From: Typha latifolia
Lineage: Eukaryota; Streptophyta; Magnoliopsida; Poales; Typhaceae
Direction of reading: 5' to 3'
Length of the DNA: 64,000 nucleotides
Assembly: GCA_019914945.1 (NCBI GenBank)
Contig: CM034101.1
Coordinates: 8,381,188 to 8,445,187, forward strand
Under the pieces are notes generated by a model, which made no database searches, had not been told where the DNA came from, and was given only the letters and a program-made list of their open reading frames with translations. Of the stretch, positions 43,902-55,045 are shown piece by piece (position 1 is the first letter of the stretch; every line of letters begins with the position of its first letter). Position numbers and translations under genes: made by a program.

Positions 43902-44825
43902 TGATACGATCTTCTCTTTGAGGCTAAGGCTCTGATACCAGCTTGATACGATCTGGCACGGAACTTTGAAATTAGATCCCAAAATATGCTGTCGTCGGAT
44001 CGACGTGAGATTTTGATATGTTGTAGCCTCGTAAAAGATCTTTCCAACAAATCTAGTTACAGGCGAATCGGAGTTGGGGATCTCGAGATATCGTTCGTTT
44101 AGTGGCCGAACATCAGGATGCTCTGTTTTGGATTCGTGGATGGAGGCACGAGATCCTAGGTAATGGTGGATGGTAGTGGACCGACGTTAATGTGGTGGCA
44201 CCGGTGAAAAGTGATGGTGGAAGGGTTGTGGTTGATGGAAGGATTAGGGCAAGTGTGGGATAGATTGGACGAAGGGGGAGAAGAGGGCCACCCCTAAGGG
44301 ACTAGGGTGATTAGCCGGACGAGGGAGGTTAGAAGTGGCGTCGCCGGGGATTGAGAGAACGGGAGCGAAGAAGACGAAGGAGGCAAGGCAAAACTCAATC
44401 TCAATAATCAATCCTAATTTTGGTTGCCCTACACATCCTTTTATAGGCCAACCAACAACTCACATTAACCCTAAAACACAATTTTCGCTGACCGCGTTCG
44501 AACTCGCCCGACCGCGTTCGAACGCACCGAATTAGCTCTTCTGGACTTGCGAACGCGATGCAGGCGTTTGAACGCGTGATCGAACGCGCCTGTCGGTATT
44601 TGCGAACGCGATGCTGGCGTTCACAGTGCGTTCGAACGCACAGTACATTCTCTTCACCACGTTCACAACTCCGTTCACAAACCGTGTTCGAACTCACTCC
44701 ATCCGCGTTCGAACGCGACTTACAGAAAACTTATTTTAATGGAAATTAAACACTAAAACATGAAATAAAAACACCTAAAGTGAATCCATGCTCGAGACGA
44801 CGTCGGTGAAGTCCGAATCGTATCA
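43902..44825 (-). mobile_element. LTR-A with PBS-bearing extension, nested in copia RT
   Basis: The minus strand starts TGATACGATTCGG at 44825. An inner LTR-like end ...GATCGTATCA lies at 43944, followed by AGCTGGTATCAGAGCC (PBS-like) and a second terminus GAAGATCGTATCA at 43902. Flanks CTCTG (43897-43901) and CTGTG (44826-44830) match at four of five. TTCGAACGC motifs lie at 44485-44720. Confidence 0.88.
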
Positions 44826-45951
44826 CTGTGAATGAAGATGTTTATGTGGAACAACCGAAAGGGTTCGAAGATCAAAAATTTCTTTCTCATGTGTTTAAAT
44901 TGAAAAAGGCCCTCTACGGGCTAAAACAAGCTCCAAAAGCCTGGTATGAGAAGTTGACCACTTTTTTTAGTGGATGCAGGGTTCACTAGAGGGGGAGTGG
45001 ACATGACATTGTTCATTAGATGGTTGAACAAGAGTTTAGTTGTGGCTCAAATATATGTGGATGACATTGTCTTCGGGGCAACGAGTCAATCTTTAGCTAA
45101 GGAGTTTGCAAATCTCATGCATAGTCATTTTGAGATGAGCATGATGGGTGAGTTAAAGTTCTTTTTGGGACTTCAAATTACTCAATTGGAAAAAGAGGGA
45201 TATTTATTGCTCAAACCAGGTATGCTAAGGATCTTGTGACTAAATTTGGTTTAGAAAATGCAAAACATGCTAGAACTCCTATGAGTACAACTACTAAACT
45301 AGATAAGAACATTTTAGGAAAAAGTGTTGATCAGACACTATATAGGAGCATGATTGGTAGTCTTTTGTACTTAACTGCTAGTAGATTAGACATTGCATTT
45401 AGTGTCAGTGTGTGTGCTAGGTTTTAGTTTGAACCTAAAGAGACACATTTGTTTGTTGTGAAATGTATCATAAAATATGTCGGTGGCATAGTTGACTTAG
45501 GTATTTGGTTTACTTATGACTCGGGAGCTATCATATCTGGATACACAGATTCTGATTGGTCAGGTTCATGTGATGATAGAAAAAGTAACTCAAGTGGATG
45601 TTTTTATATTGGAAACAATCTGGTTGCTTGGCATAGTAGGAAACAAAACTCGATATCTTTATCTACTGCGGAGGTCGAGTACATTGCAGCAGGAAGTTGT
45701 TGTTCTCAGTTACTATGGATGAAACAGATGGTCAAAGATTACGGCATTGAACAAGATACTATGGTGTTTTATTGTGATAACATGAGTGCTATTAATATAT
45801 TGAAAAATCCTGTTCAACACTCGCGTACGAAACATATTGATATCCGACATTATTTTATATGCGAGTTAGTTGAAGACAAAAGAATAGCACTGGAATATGT
45901 TGAGACGGAGAAACAGTCGAGTGATTTGTTTACAAAACCTTTGGATTTATA
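44826..45951 (+). pseudogene. copia reverse transcriptase / RNase H
   Basis: [38 protein letters not shown], a frameshift near 44968, then IYVDDIVFGATS (YVDD catalytic pair intact) and MSMMGELKFFLGLQI. RNase H: GYTDSDWSGSCDDRKS, SLSTAEVEYIAA, FYCDNMSAI and KHIDIRHYF with its acidic residues in place. Breaks: frame change near 45235 and TAG at 45425-45427. The end LFTKPLDL matches the usual Ty1/copia pol end. Confidence 0.9.
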
Positions 45952-47510
45952 GAGATTTGTGCTTTGGATTGATTTTTTTTGTTTTGGTTTTCGTGTTTTT
46001 ATTTTATTTCATTTTTTTAGGTTTTCTTTACTCTGAACTTTTCTTTGTTTTTAGTTTCAGATTTGTCGAGAGTTTTTGTCATAAAAAAAAATTGATGCAC
46101 TTCTAGATTCAATAATATACTATTGACATATAAATATGATTTTTCTCTTGATTATGAGTTATTATAGTCAATTTTGTCATCTTGTAGTATATTGTATCAC
46201 TTCTGATTTATTCACTCTCTCGACTTTTATGATAATTTAACTAAATTTAATGCACTCATAAAATGTGTATATTCTTGAGTGAGCATAACATCATGAATTT
46301 TTTTTTAAATAGCTCACTATTGACTTTGATTTGCAAAGTTTGATCTCATGCTTAGTCATCACAAATGTGTTCATAAAAGATCAATGAAAAGGGCTAGAAT
46401 GAGTTAGTGTGAAAGCCATCTTGTTTAGAGTCCAGTTTGACGCAATACATTGCTTGCAAATTAAATAAATTTTTTTTGATATTTGTGAATATCTTCTTTC
46501 ACATTGTTTGATATGTACTACAAGAAAAGAGCTACCTACTCATGTGTGAAAGCCATCATTGCACCTATATGGTTTTTGTATAAAAATATTTACAGGAAAA
46601 ATTCCTATTTAGTTATGGAGAATAAGTCGAAAAGTGCAAATTTAAATACTAAGTTGGTTTGACTACTGTGTTGTATCATTGTTTAAATAGGAAAGTTTAT
46701 TTAAGAAGAATGTTTCATGTTATCTATGCTCAACTTGCATATGCATAGTATTATGATCAATTAAAATTAATTTAATTTTGAGTGATACATTAGAATTGAT
46801 TATAATATGCTTTTGATGATTTGATTAATTTGTATATCACTTATTTCATTCGATTGTCATATTCTATGTCTTGAATCTATTTTGAATTTCTAGAAGTACA
46901 TCTCCAAAAAAAATTTTTATTTTTTTTTTAGATTTTTTACTTAAAAAAAACGGGGGCGTTCGAACACAGATTTTTGAGTTCGAACGGGATGACTGGCGCG
47001 TTCGAATGCGTAGACTAGTGTATTCAAACGCACTCGAGGGTTCTTTAAATATTGCATCCGAACGCGAGGGTTTTCATCTTCCATCTTTCAAGCCCTAGAA
47101 ACTCTTCATTTCCTCCCTCTCAAATCTTCAAGATCTTGGTCTTTTTCATCAAATTTCTCACTTCAAACCCCTTTAGAGGGCAGTTCTCCTCCGGATCTAG
47201 CGTCTTTCAGCCGAATCTTTTCATTTTCTTCAACTTTTGCGAGGTATGATCATCCATCAATTTTCTTATTTTTTTATTCAATTGAGTCTCTTGATCTTGA
47301 TTGATTTCGTGCGTTTTCGAGTTTTGATCACGTTAAAGTTAATATCTTGATGTTTCTTGTCCGATTGAACGTGATATCTTAGCATTTTCAAGTGGAAGAT
47401 GGATTTCATTTAGGGTCTTCATGGTTTCTAGAATTTTTTGGATTTCTTGTTATCTTTTTGTTTGCTTTGGGCATGTATTGAATCTTGCAATTTGTTTTTT
47501 TTTCTCAAGA
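45952..47510 (+). other. pol to env-like spacer of copia element
   Basis: A non-coding 1.5 kb, conserved with 54520-55040 and 56133-56800 of the second copia copy. Sireviruses often carry such a spacer before an env-like ORF. It holds a TTCGAAC cluster (46951-47068), a TATA-like CTTTAAATATTGC at 47043-47055 and a candidate intron (47244-47509). Confidence 0.65.
46951..47068 (+). promoter_or_regulatory. Internal TTCGAACG cluster, candidate env-like promoter
   Basis: Copies GCGTTCGAACAC, GAGTTCGAACGG, GCGTTCGAATGC, GTATTCAAACGC and GCATCCGAACGC fall within 120 bases and are followed by a TATA-like run. The spatial order is the same as in the LTR promoters of this window. Promoter activity is inference. 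Confidence 0.45.
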
Positions 47511-48494
47511 ATGCCTAGAAAAACTACAGTTTCCAAGAAACCAAGGCCGCCTTCGTCACATACTTCGGCTCCCAAGTTTTCTACATCTATGGCTACAGGG
47601 CGATATAAACATAATTTTGGCACTCGACCTGTTATCTGTGAACGGCTAGTGGTCATTTTTTATTTTTCTGCCTTGGGGATCGAACAGATTTTTACTGAGC
47701 GAGGATGGTTATTCGTGTGTCGGATAAGCGGGACTGTATATGTAGAAGTTGTCAGGGAATTTTTCAGTAATGCCACGGTTTTGGAACGCTATATACATTC
47801 TATTGTCCGTGGGGTTTTGATATACTTGGACTCCGATGTTATTTGTGCTGAACTCCAACTTCCTGATGGCGAGTTCCAATATCCATCGTCTGCTCCGCTT
47901 CCTGATGTCAAAGACTATGCTGGTACTGTGTTAATCAAAGGGGAACATTGGATAGGAAACATGATGCCTCATCCGAAACTGACATCAGTGGCTCGCATGT
48001 TTCACCTGCTTTATCTATACAACGTCACCCCCAAGACTCGACATTCCAGTATTAGTCTGGATCGTGCCTTCCTCCTTCATGCGATGCTGTCGGGAGTTTT
48101 TATTGATTTGGCTGCGGTGATATACGATTCTATTCTGACAGCTGCACGGAAAGAAGCACCTCGTGAAGGGTTGCTGTTTGGTATTTTTTTTACCAATTTG
48201 TGCACTCAGAGTGGAGTGCAAGTGGATGCCTCAGAAGCTTCACTTACTTCGCAAAAACCGTTGGATCAGATAACTCTTAAGCGGAGTCAAGCTCATGATC
48301 AGCCGTCTCCTCTCAAGCTGTCCTCCTCTTCCGCCGCTGGACGTTCATCACACCTCGACATTCTGATGACAGTTCTGACGATGATTCATCTCATACTAAG
48401 GGGGAGTTACCACAGTTCTCTAACCATTTTGATCAGCTTAGCACTCAGGTACAGGACCTCTATTCGGTTGCGAATGATTTACGAGCTGAGCTGA
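47511..48494 (+). CDS. Sirevirus env-like / additional ORF protein
   Basis: The reading from ATG 47511 (MPRKTTVSKKPRPPSS...) gives about 327 residues. A basic Ser/Pro start is followed by a conserved block of the plant retrotransposon-associated type (RPVICERLVVIFYFSALGIE, FTERGWLFVC, YVEVVREFFSNATVLERYIH). No Walker, protease or RT motif is present. The frame can be extended upstream to 47421, but that stretch is the T-rich end of a likely intron (acceptor CTCAAG at 47509). Near 48300-48350 the frame appears shifted: in another frame the sequence gives SDDSSDDDSSHTKGELPQFS and a helical tail ending at a stop in a GAGCT repeat (about 48482-48506). Function is unknown; the env name reflects position only, with no visible signal or fusion peptide. 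Confidence 0.65.
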   Translation: MPRKTTVSKKPRPPSSHTSAPKFSTSMATGRYKHNFGTRPVICERLVVIFYFSALGIEQIFTERGWLFVCRISGTVYVEVVREFFSNATVLERYIHSIVRGVLIYLDSDVICAELQLPDGEFQYPSSAPLPDVKDYAGTVLIKGEHWIGNMMPHPKLTSVARMFHLLYLYNVTPKTRHSSISLDRAFLLHAMLSGVFIDLAAVIYDSILTAARKEAPREGLLFGIFFTNLCTQSGVQVDASEASLTSQKPLDQITLKRSQAHDQPSPLKLSSSSAAGRSSHLDILMTVLTMIHLILRGSYHSSLTILISLALRYRTSIRLRMIYELS

Positions 48495-48935
48495 GCTGAG
48501 CTGAGCAAGCTTAGCACATACTCGACTCTGTGTTGTCGATTCTTCATCATCAGTTCCCTCCGAGTTCCTAGTCTTTGGCATTTTGTGTCAAAAAGGGAGA
48601 GAGTGTGTGTGAGTTTAGACATGTGTTTAGAGTTTAGGAGTTTACTGGTGTAGGGGGAGTACTGGCGTAGGGGGAGTTTATACTAGTTTAAGTTTACTGT
48701 ACTGGCTAATAACTTTGCTTTGTTTGCTTGAGTACTTGTGAACTTATGCTTGCTTGATAACTTGTGTTTCGATTGTTATTCATTTCTTGTTATTTTCACT
48801 TGATCTTGGATTGGTATATTTTTATTTGTAGGGATTGATGTGCTAAATGTACTAGACTTGTTGAATGCTCATTTTGAATTCTTTGTAATATCTTGTAATC
48901 TAGATGTTTTGTCAGAAATTGCTAAAAGAGGAGAT

Positions 48936-49733
48936 TGTTAGGTTTTTAATTATTGGCAATTGTGTACAAAATATTCTAAGTGTATTTTTACATGTATATG
49001 AGCTTTATACAAGTCTAGAAAATCTCTGGTTTGAAGAATTGCAACATTATTGGAGAAAAGCTGTCACAAACGCGTTCGAACACAACCTAAAAACTTAAGC
49101 TGTCACGTTCGAATGCACTTGGGCCCGTTCGAACGCACTTGAGATCAAGTCAAGTCGTTCGAACGCACCCGGGTCGCGTTCGAACGCACCAACGAAGTTT
49201 GAAAATCTTGGACTTTCGTAAGTTCGGATAAGACTTAGATTTGGCTCTATCTTGGAGATCATATATAAGGATTATGATGCCCTATCTCTAGAGTGGTTGA
49301 AGAAGCATTATTAAAGGAGACTTCTTGAGGCTACATCGGTTCTTCAACTAACAAGGTTCTACTCATCTACAAAAGTTAATCTTTCGTCTTAAGGGCTATC
49401 TAGACGAAAGATCAATCTCGAGGGCTACTGAGATTGGACTTCAATCATGAGAAGTAGTGAATCGTGGGTTCTAGTGAGCAAGACTGAGAGGAACAAAGTC
49501 GTTTGGATTGACGGGTTGTTTTGTGAGTCAGTCTTGTAACTGCTACTATTCTAGTGATTGGTTTTGATTCGAGTTTGGATCCGTGGTTTTTTTCCCGTTT
49601 GGGTTTTTCCACGTTAAAATCTTGACGTTCATCTCTGCTTTCATTTTTAATATTTTTTCAGAGTTTTAGTTAAGCGAACGAGTGATATCATTGCCTAGTA
49701 TTTATATACATACTTATGTCTAGGGGTTTTTCA
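48936..49733 (+). mobile_element. 3' LTR of copia copy 1
   Basis: It is preceded by a purine-rich AAAAGAGGAGAT tract. It starts TGTTAGGTTTTTAATT and ends GGGGTTTTTCA, 798 bp. It lacks the 53 bp minisatellite (only a part unit at about 49068-49085), which explains most of its shorter length. The TATA box is ATCATATATAAGG near 49260. Gypsy B RT follows immediately. Confidence 0.9.
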
Positions 49734-50670
49734 AAGCAAGGCCTCATACAACTAAGTCATAGCTCAAACTCATCCCCCGTGCTTTTGGTGCAAAAAAAGG
49801 ATGGGGCATGGCATTTTTGTGTTGACTATCGAGCACTAAATGCTATTACCGTCACCAGACCAGTATCCCATTTTGGTTATCGAGGAATTACTGAATGAGC
49901 TTGTAGAGGCGACTATATTTAGTAAGCTTGACTTGAGGGCCGGGTATCATCAAATTAGAGTTCACCCGGCAGATGTGCACAAAATTATATTTCAGACTCT
50001 GGATAGGCATTACGAGTTCTGAGTGATGCCTTTTGGTCTCACCAATGCTCCAGCTACCTTTTAAGGCTTTATGAATGATATATCTCGGCCTCCCTTGCGA
50101 AGGTATATCTTGGTATTTTTTGACGATATTTTGGTGTATAATAGTACTGGATCGGAGCATTGGCGGCATTTGGAGGACGTGCTGAATTTGTTGACTCAAA
50201 ACCAATTGAAGATCAAAAAGTTCTAGTGCCTGTGGGGAGTGTCACAAGTGGAGTACTTATGCCACATCATTTCAGCGGGTGGTGTAGGGGCAGATCCACA
50301 TAAGGTTGCATGCATGACCGCTTGGCCTATTCCTACTACTACAACCAGATTGAGAGGATTTTTTGGGGCTGACCAGATATTATCGACGCTTCATCGCCGG
50401 ATATGGCAAGATCGCTGCTCCACTCACTTCTTTGTTGAAAAAGGACTATTTTAGATGGATGGATGAAGCCACTTCAGCCTTTGAAAAATTGAAAACAGTA
50501 ATGACAATGGCACCCGTTTTAGCGCTACCGGACTTCACCAAAGAGTTCATTGTTGAATGTGATGCGTCGGGTGTTGGCATAGGAATTGTACTAATACAAG
50601 GAGGACATCCCATAGCTTCTCTTAGTAAGGTTTTGTTACAAAAATCTCAGCAATTATCGACTTATGAAAA
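49734..50670 (+). pseudogene. gypsy B copy 3, reverse transcriptase
   Basis: It begins mid-domain at [20 protein letters not shown], with [35 protein letters not shown], a catalytic FFDDILVY box, GLTRYYRRFIAGYGKIAAPL and FIVECDASGVGIG. Frameshifts near 49860 and 50360 and stops near 50021 and 50062 break it. It ends in the RNase H start and meets an inverted LTR-B. Confidence 0.87.
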
Positions 50671-50947
50671 AATATGAAACCCTAATTCTAGAGAATTCCC
50701 GTCGATCGCGTTCGAACGCAACCGATCGTGTTCGAACGGACCAAAAAGCTCCATCTTTGTATGTGCGAATGCTATGCAGGCGTTCGAACACGCAATATGC
50801 ATTCTCTGTATTTGCGAATTTGATGCAGGCATTCGCAAGGGCATTTGAACACGACCCCTCCTGCGTTCGAGCGTGACCTACCAAAATTTAATTTTAATGA
50901 AAATAAACAACTAATGCAATAAGAAAAGATCTTAACTAATTGTATCA
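50671..50947 (-). mobile_element. LTR-B fragment, U3 side
   Basis: The minus strand starts TGATACAATTAGTTAAG at 50947 and keeps the TTCGAACG-rich U3 block, including a perfect GCGTTCGAACGC at 50706-50717. The rest of the LTR is absent. Confidence 0.8.
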
Positions 50948-51765
50948 ATTTACTTGTTGGGCAGAGTTTCATAGGAGGATTACATGCTGGTTTGGGGATA
51001 GCGGTATATGAAGATTTTGCTACCATAGTAAGCAAGATAGTTCAGCGGACAACCATATTGTAGTACCAAGTGGAATTTGAAAGAGTTAATAGTCGTTGTT
51101 GGCCACCTTTGCCCGAATCGATATTAATGAGCTACTCATTTCAGGGTTGCGAGAGGAGATAGAGGCGGATGTTCATGCTCTCTAATCTACCAATCTTGAG
51201 GAGGCCTTTGAGAAGGCCATGATAATGGAGCAAAAGCACAAGGCTCTCAAGATGGCAGCCAAAGCAAGTTGGGGGCAACCGAGATAGGCGGTTTGCGCCT
51301 AGATAGCCGACTGGAAATTCTGCGGGTTCAAAGATAGCGGCTTCTAGTACTAGAGCACGACCACCTTTGAGACCCTCTTCCGATGTTAGAGGAGGGACAA
51401 ACCCCCTATTCGAACTCTCACACCTGCCCAGGTGGAGGAGCAAAGAGCGAAGGGCCTTTGCTTTTGATGCAATGAACGTTTCAACCCCAGTCATCAATGT
51501 TCCAAACCGATCGGGAGTGTGATGCTCATCGATGGTCTCGATGAGGACAATGAGGTTGTTGGTGATGGAGAGTGTTCAGAGGAGGTCCATGAGGAAGCCG
51601 TAGAGGAGGGCACGGAGGAAGATATTCAAGCTGAAATATCGATGCATGCATATTCGGGTACTTCCATGCCGAGGACATTGCGGGTGGACGGACTCGTTAG
51701 AAAGCATTGTGTGCACATCCTCATTAATTCTGAGAGTACATACAACTTTCTAGATGAGAGATTAG
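50948..51765 (+). pseudogene. gypsy B copy 4, gag and protease start
   Basis: Gag C-terminal part (LISGLREEIEADVHAL, NLEEAFEKAMIMEQKHKALK), TPAQVEEQRAKGLCF, a knuckle with one Cys lost to a stop (CFxCNERFNPSHQC), an acidic linker (51519-51650) and protease VHILINSESTYNFLDERLV, where the catalytic Asp-Ser/Thr-Gly reads Asn-Ser-Glu. It is cut at 51765 by a solo LTR-A. Confidence 0.83.
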
Positions 51766-52615
51766 TGATATGATTCGGACTTCACCGATGTCGTCTTGAG
51801 CATGGATACATTTTAGGGTTATCTTTATTTCTTATTTAAGTGTTTATTTCATAGAAAAATAAGTTTTCTGTATGTCGCGTTCGAACGCAAGTGGAGTACG
51901 TTCGAACGCGCTTGCGAACGCTTGCATCAGGTTCACAAATATAGAGAATGCAAAATGTGCATTCGAACGCAATATGGGTGCATTCGAATGCGCTTGTGAA
52001 TGCTTGCATCAGGTTCGCGTTCGAACGCGGTTGGCGAAAATCCACTATTTTTAGGGTTACTAATTGCCACTTTTGAATTGCTTAGTTAGCCTGTAAAAAT
52101 GTGGATGGCAACCAAAGAGTTATTATTGAATGAATTGTGTTTTGCCTTAGTCTCCTTCATCTTCTTCTCTCTTGTTCTCTTGTTCCCTGGCATCGCCGCT
52201 TCTAACCTTCCTCGATCGGCCACTCACCCTGGTCCCTTAGGGACGGCCCACTCCTCCCCATTCTTCCAATCTATCTGTCACCTTGCCCTAACCCCTTCCA
52301 TCATCCATAATCCTTCCATCTCCATTTACTCATCAGTGCCACCCATTATCGCTGGTCCACCCTCCATCCATCATCGTCTAGGAACTTGTGCCTCCATCCA
52401 CGGATCTATAGATGGACTCCCTAACGTTCATCTGCTTCTCGGACGATATCTCGAGATTTGTTGGAAAGCTCTTTTCCAGGGCTACAACATATCAAAATTT
52501 TACATCGATCCAACAACTTTATTTTTCGAGATCCTTTTCTAAAGTTTCGTGTCAGATCCTGTCTAGATTTGAAAATAGGATATGTCGAACCTTAGCCCAA
52601 GGAAAGATCGTATCA
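51766..52615 (+). mobile_element. Solo LTR-A
   Basis: TGATATGATTCGG ... GAAAGATCGTATCA, 850 bp, with a perfect ATTAG duplication (51761-51765 and 52616-52620). U3 TTCGAACGC cluster at 51876-52030, including CGCGTTCGAACGC. The TATA position reads CCTGTAAAAATG near 52090. Confidence 0.93.
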
Positions 52616-53427
52616 ATTAGTGAGGAAGTTGGGCTTGGATGCTGAACTGACCGCGGGGTTTGGCATTGCTATAGGAGACTACATGAAGCTTCAGGTGGAG
52701 AGCTTGTATCGCCAGGTCGGTATACGGGTGCAAGGGCACGTCATCATTGTGGACTTGTATCTATTGGCGCTGCGAGGATAGGACATTGTCCTTGCCACTT
52801 AGTGGTTGCAGAGCTTGGGACCTATCACTTTTAATTGCGGGAGCATGTGGATGAAATTAAAATAAGGAAATAAAGATGTGCAACATGATGGTGGGGCTGC
52901 CTTGTGCGAGTAATTTGGCCTATCTTCTTCAGTTAAGACCAGTAGGAGAGGAGCCCATGATGAGTTCAGGTACCAGATTTATCTAATTTATTAGATAAAT
53001 TTGCTGGACTGTTTGAGGAGCCAAAGGAGTTGCCACCAAGGAGAACGACGGACCATTGTATAAAGATTATGCCCGGGGCTGCACCGATGAATGTGAGGCC
53101 ATATCGGTATCCACATGTGCAGAAGGAAGTTATCTCAAAGATGGTAGCCGAGATGTTGGAGCAAGGCCTCATACAACCAAGTCATAGCTCCTACTCATCC
53201 CCCGTGCAAAAGGACGTGACATTTTTGTGTCGACTATCAGGTTATCGTCAAGGACCAGTATCCCATTCCGGTTATAGAGGAGCTACTAGACGAGCTTGTG
53301 GTGGCGGACCCTCTAAAGGTGGCATCCATGACCGCTTGGCCGATCCCTACTTTCACTACAGGATTGCAATGATTCTTGGGGCTTACCGGGTATTATCGTC
53401 ACTTCATTGCTGTGTATGGCAACATAG
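52616..53427 (+). pseudogene. gypsy B copy 4, protease end and RT fragment
   Basis: Protease tail (VGLGC, IGHCPCH region), then [40 protein letters not shown] and EQGLIQPSHSSYSSPV. Deletions then remove most RT blocks, and remnants of the RT end (PIPT, then YRVLSSLHCCVWQH in a shifted frame) precede an LTR-B. Confidence 0.8.
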
Positions 53428-53865
53428 TGATACATTTAGTTCAGATCTTTTTTTATTGCATTAGTTTTTTATTTTCATTAAAATAAAATTTATGTAGATC
53501 GCGTTCGAACGCAGGGGGGCTCGAATTCGTACAAAGGAGAGGTTGCATTCGAATGCCCTTGCGAACGCTTGCATCAGGTTTGCAAATACAAAGGATGCAA
53601 AAAATGCATTTAAACGTGGTTGGGCACGTTCGAACGCCGCATTCGAATGCCCGCATCACATTCACACATATAGAGAACATCTTTTGTGCATTTGAAAGTG
53701 ATCGGGCAAGTTCGAACGCGATCGGTAGGATTGCACTAGGATTAGGGTTAGTTATTGTATTAGGGCTTGTTGGCTAGCCTCAATAAAGGTGTGGATGGCA
53801 ACCAAATTCATTATGCTATTGGATTATTGATTTCTTGCCTCCTATCTTCCTCTATTCTCTAGTCA
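53428..53865 (+). mobile_element. LTR-B, 3'-truncated
   Basis: It starts TGATACATTTAGTTCAG, keeps U3 with TTCGAACGC motifs (53500-53725) and the leader start CCTCAATAAAGGTGTGG (about 53777), and ends near ACTCCTCGACA, where copia gag begins. Confidence 0.78.
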
Positions 53866-54450
53866 CACTCCTCGACAAAAGGTGAGTAGAAAAAGGTTTG
53901 TTCCGACTTACTATCATTGTGGCATTCTAGGGCATATTCGACCTCATTGCAAACTTTTGCAAAAACGTAGAAGTGCTTTCATTTATGGGATGAAACAAAG
54001 GCCATATGGATCAAGAAATCTGATTTGAATTGTTATGTTGTGCATACTGCCTTGAAAGCCTTAAATTCTGATTTGTGGTATTTAGATAGTGGCTGTTCAA
54101 AACATATGTCGGGTTACAAGTCTTTATTTTCTAATCTCGAAAAACATGAAGGGGGAGTTGTGACATTCGGAGATGGTAATTCATCCAATGTAATAGGTAA
54201 AAGAAAGGTAAGTACTCCAGGGATTCCTAGTATCGAAAATGTTCTTTATGTTAATGGCTTGAAAGCAAATTTATTAAGCATCATTCAATTTTGTGATGAA
54301 GGTTATGAGGTAAAATTCTCTAAAAATGATTGTACTATTCTAGATCATGATGGTAATGTTATATGTTTTGGATCTAGAACATCTGATAATTTCTATGTTG
54401 TTAGAACTTCACATAATCTGAAATGTAACAACACAAAACAAAAGCACTAG
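53866..54450 (+). pseudogene. copia copy 2 gag knuckle, protease and pre-integrase
   Basis: Zinc knuckle YYHCGILGHIRPHC (first Cys changed to Tyr). Protease with the DSG triad in WYLDSGCSKHMSG, then VVTFGDGNSSNVIG, IENVLYVNGLKANLLSI and the pre-integrase DNFYVVRTS. The sequence then jumps straight to the end of RNase H. Confidence 0.85.
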
Positions 54451-55045
54451 AACATGTTGAGACGGAGAAACAGTGGGTGATTTGTTTACAAAATCTTTGG
54501 ATTTACAGAGATTTCAGTATCTTCGTACTTTTTTAGGGATTTGTGCTTTGGATTGATTTGTGTTTTAGTTTGCGAGTTTCTTATTATTTCGTTTCATTTT
54601 TTTAGGTTTTATTTTACTCTAAAATTTTCTTTGGTTTTAGTTTCAGATTTATCGAGTGTTTTTGTTATAAAAAAAATTGATGCACTCCTAGATTCAATAA
54701 TATACTCTTGACATAAAAATATGATTTTTCTCTTGATTATGAGTTATTATAGTCAATTTTGTCATCTTGTAGTATATTGATTCAATTTTGATTTTGTCAC
54801 TCACTCGACTTCTATAATAATAAAAATTTTAATGCACTCATAATGTATGTGTATTCTTGTGTGAGCATGATATCATGAATATTTTTTTTAAATAGCTCAC
54901 TATTAACTTTGATTTGCATAGTTTGACCTCATGCTTAGTCATAAAAAATATGTTCATAAAAGATCAACGAAAAGGGCTACAATGAGTTAGTGTGAAAGCC
55001 GTCTTGTTTCGAGTCCAGTTTGACTAAGTATATTGCTTGCAAATT
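54451..55045 (+). pseudogene. copia copy 2 RNase H end and spacer
   Basis: The last RNase H residues (HVETEKQ and LFTKSLDLQRF, with a small deletion) are followed by the non-coding spacer matching 45952-46460. The missing piece (integrase, RT, most of RNase H) is a single deletion at about 54447. Confidence 0.8.

Noticed and set aside
47421..47510. Hydrophobic start (MVSRIFWISCYLFVCF) that could be a signal peptide for the env-like protein
   Set aside because: The stretch is T-rich, ends in a typical splice acceptor and is better read as intron. The basic MPRKTTV start follows at 47511. This remains uncertain without transcripts.
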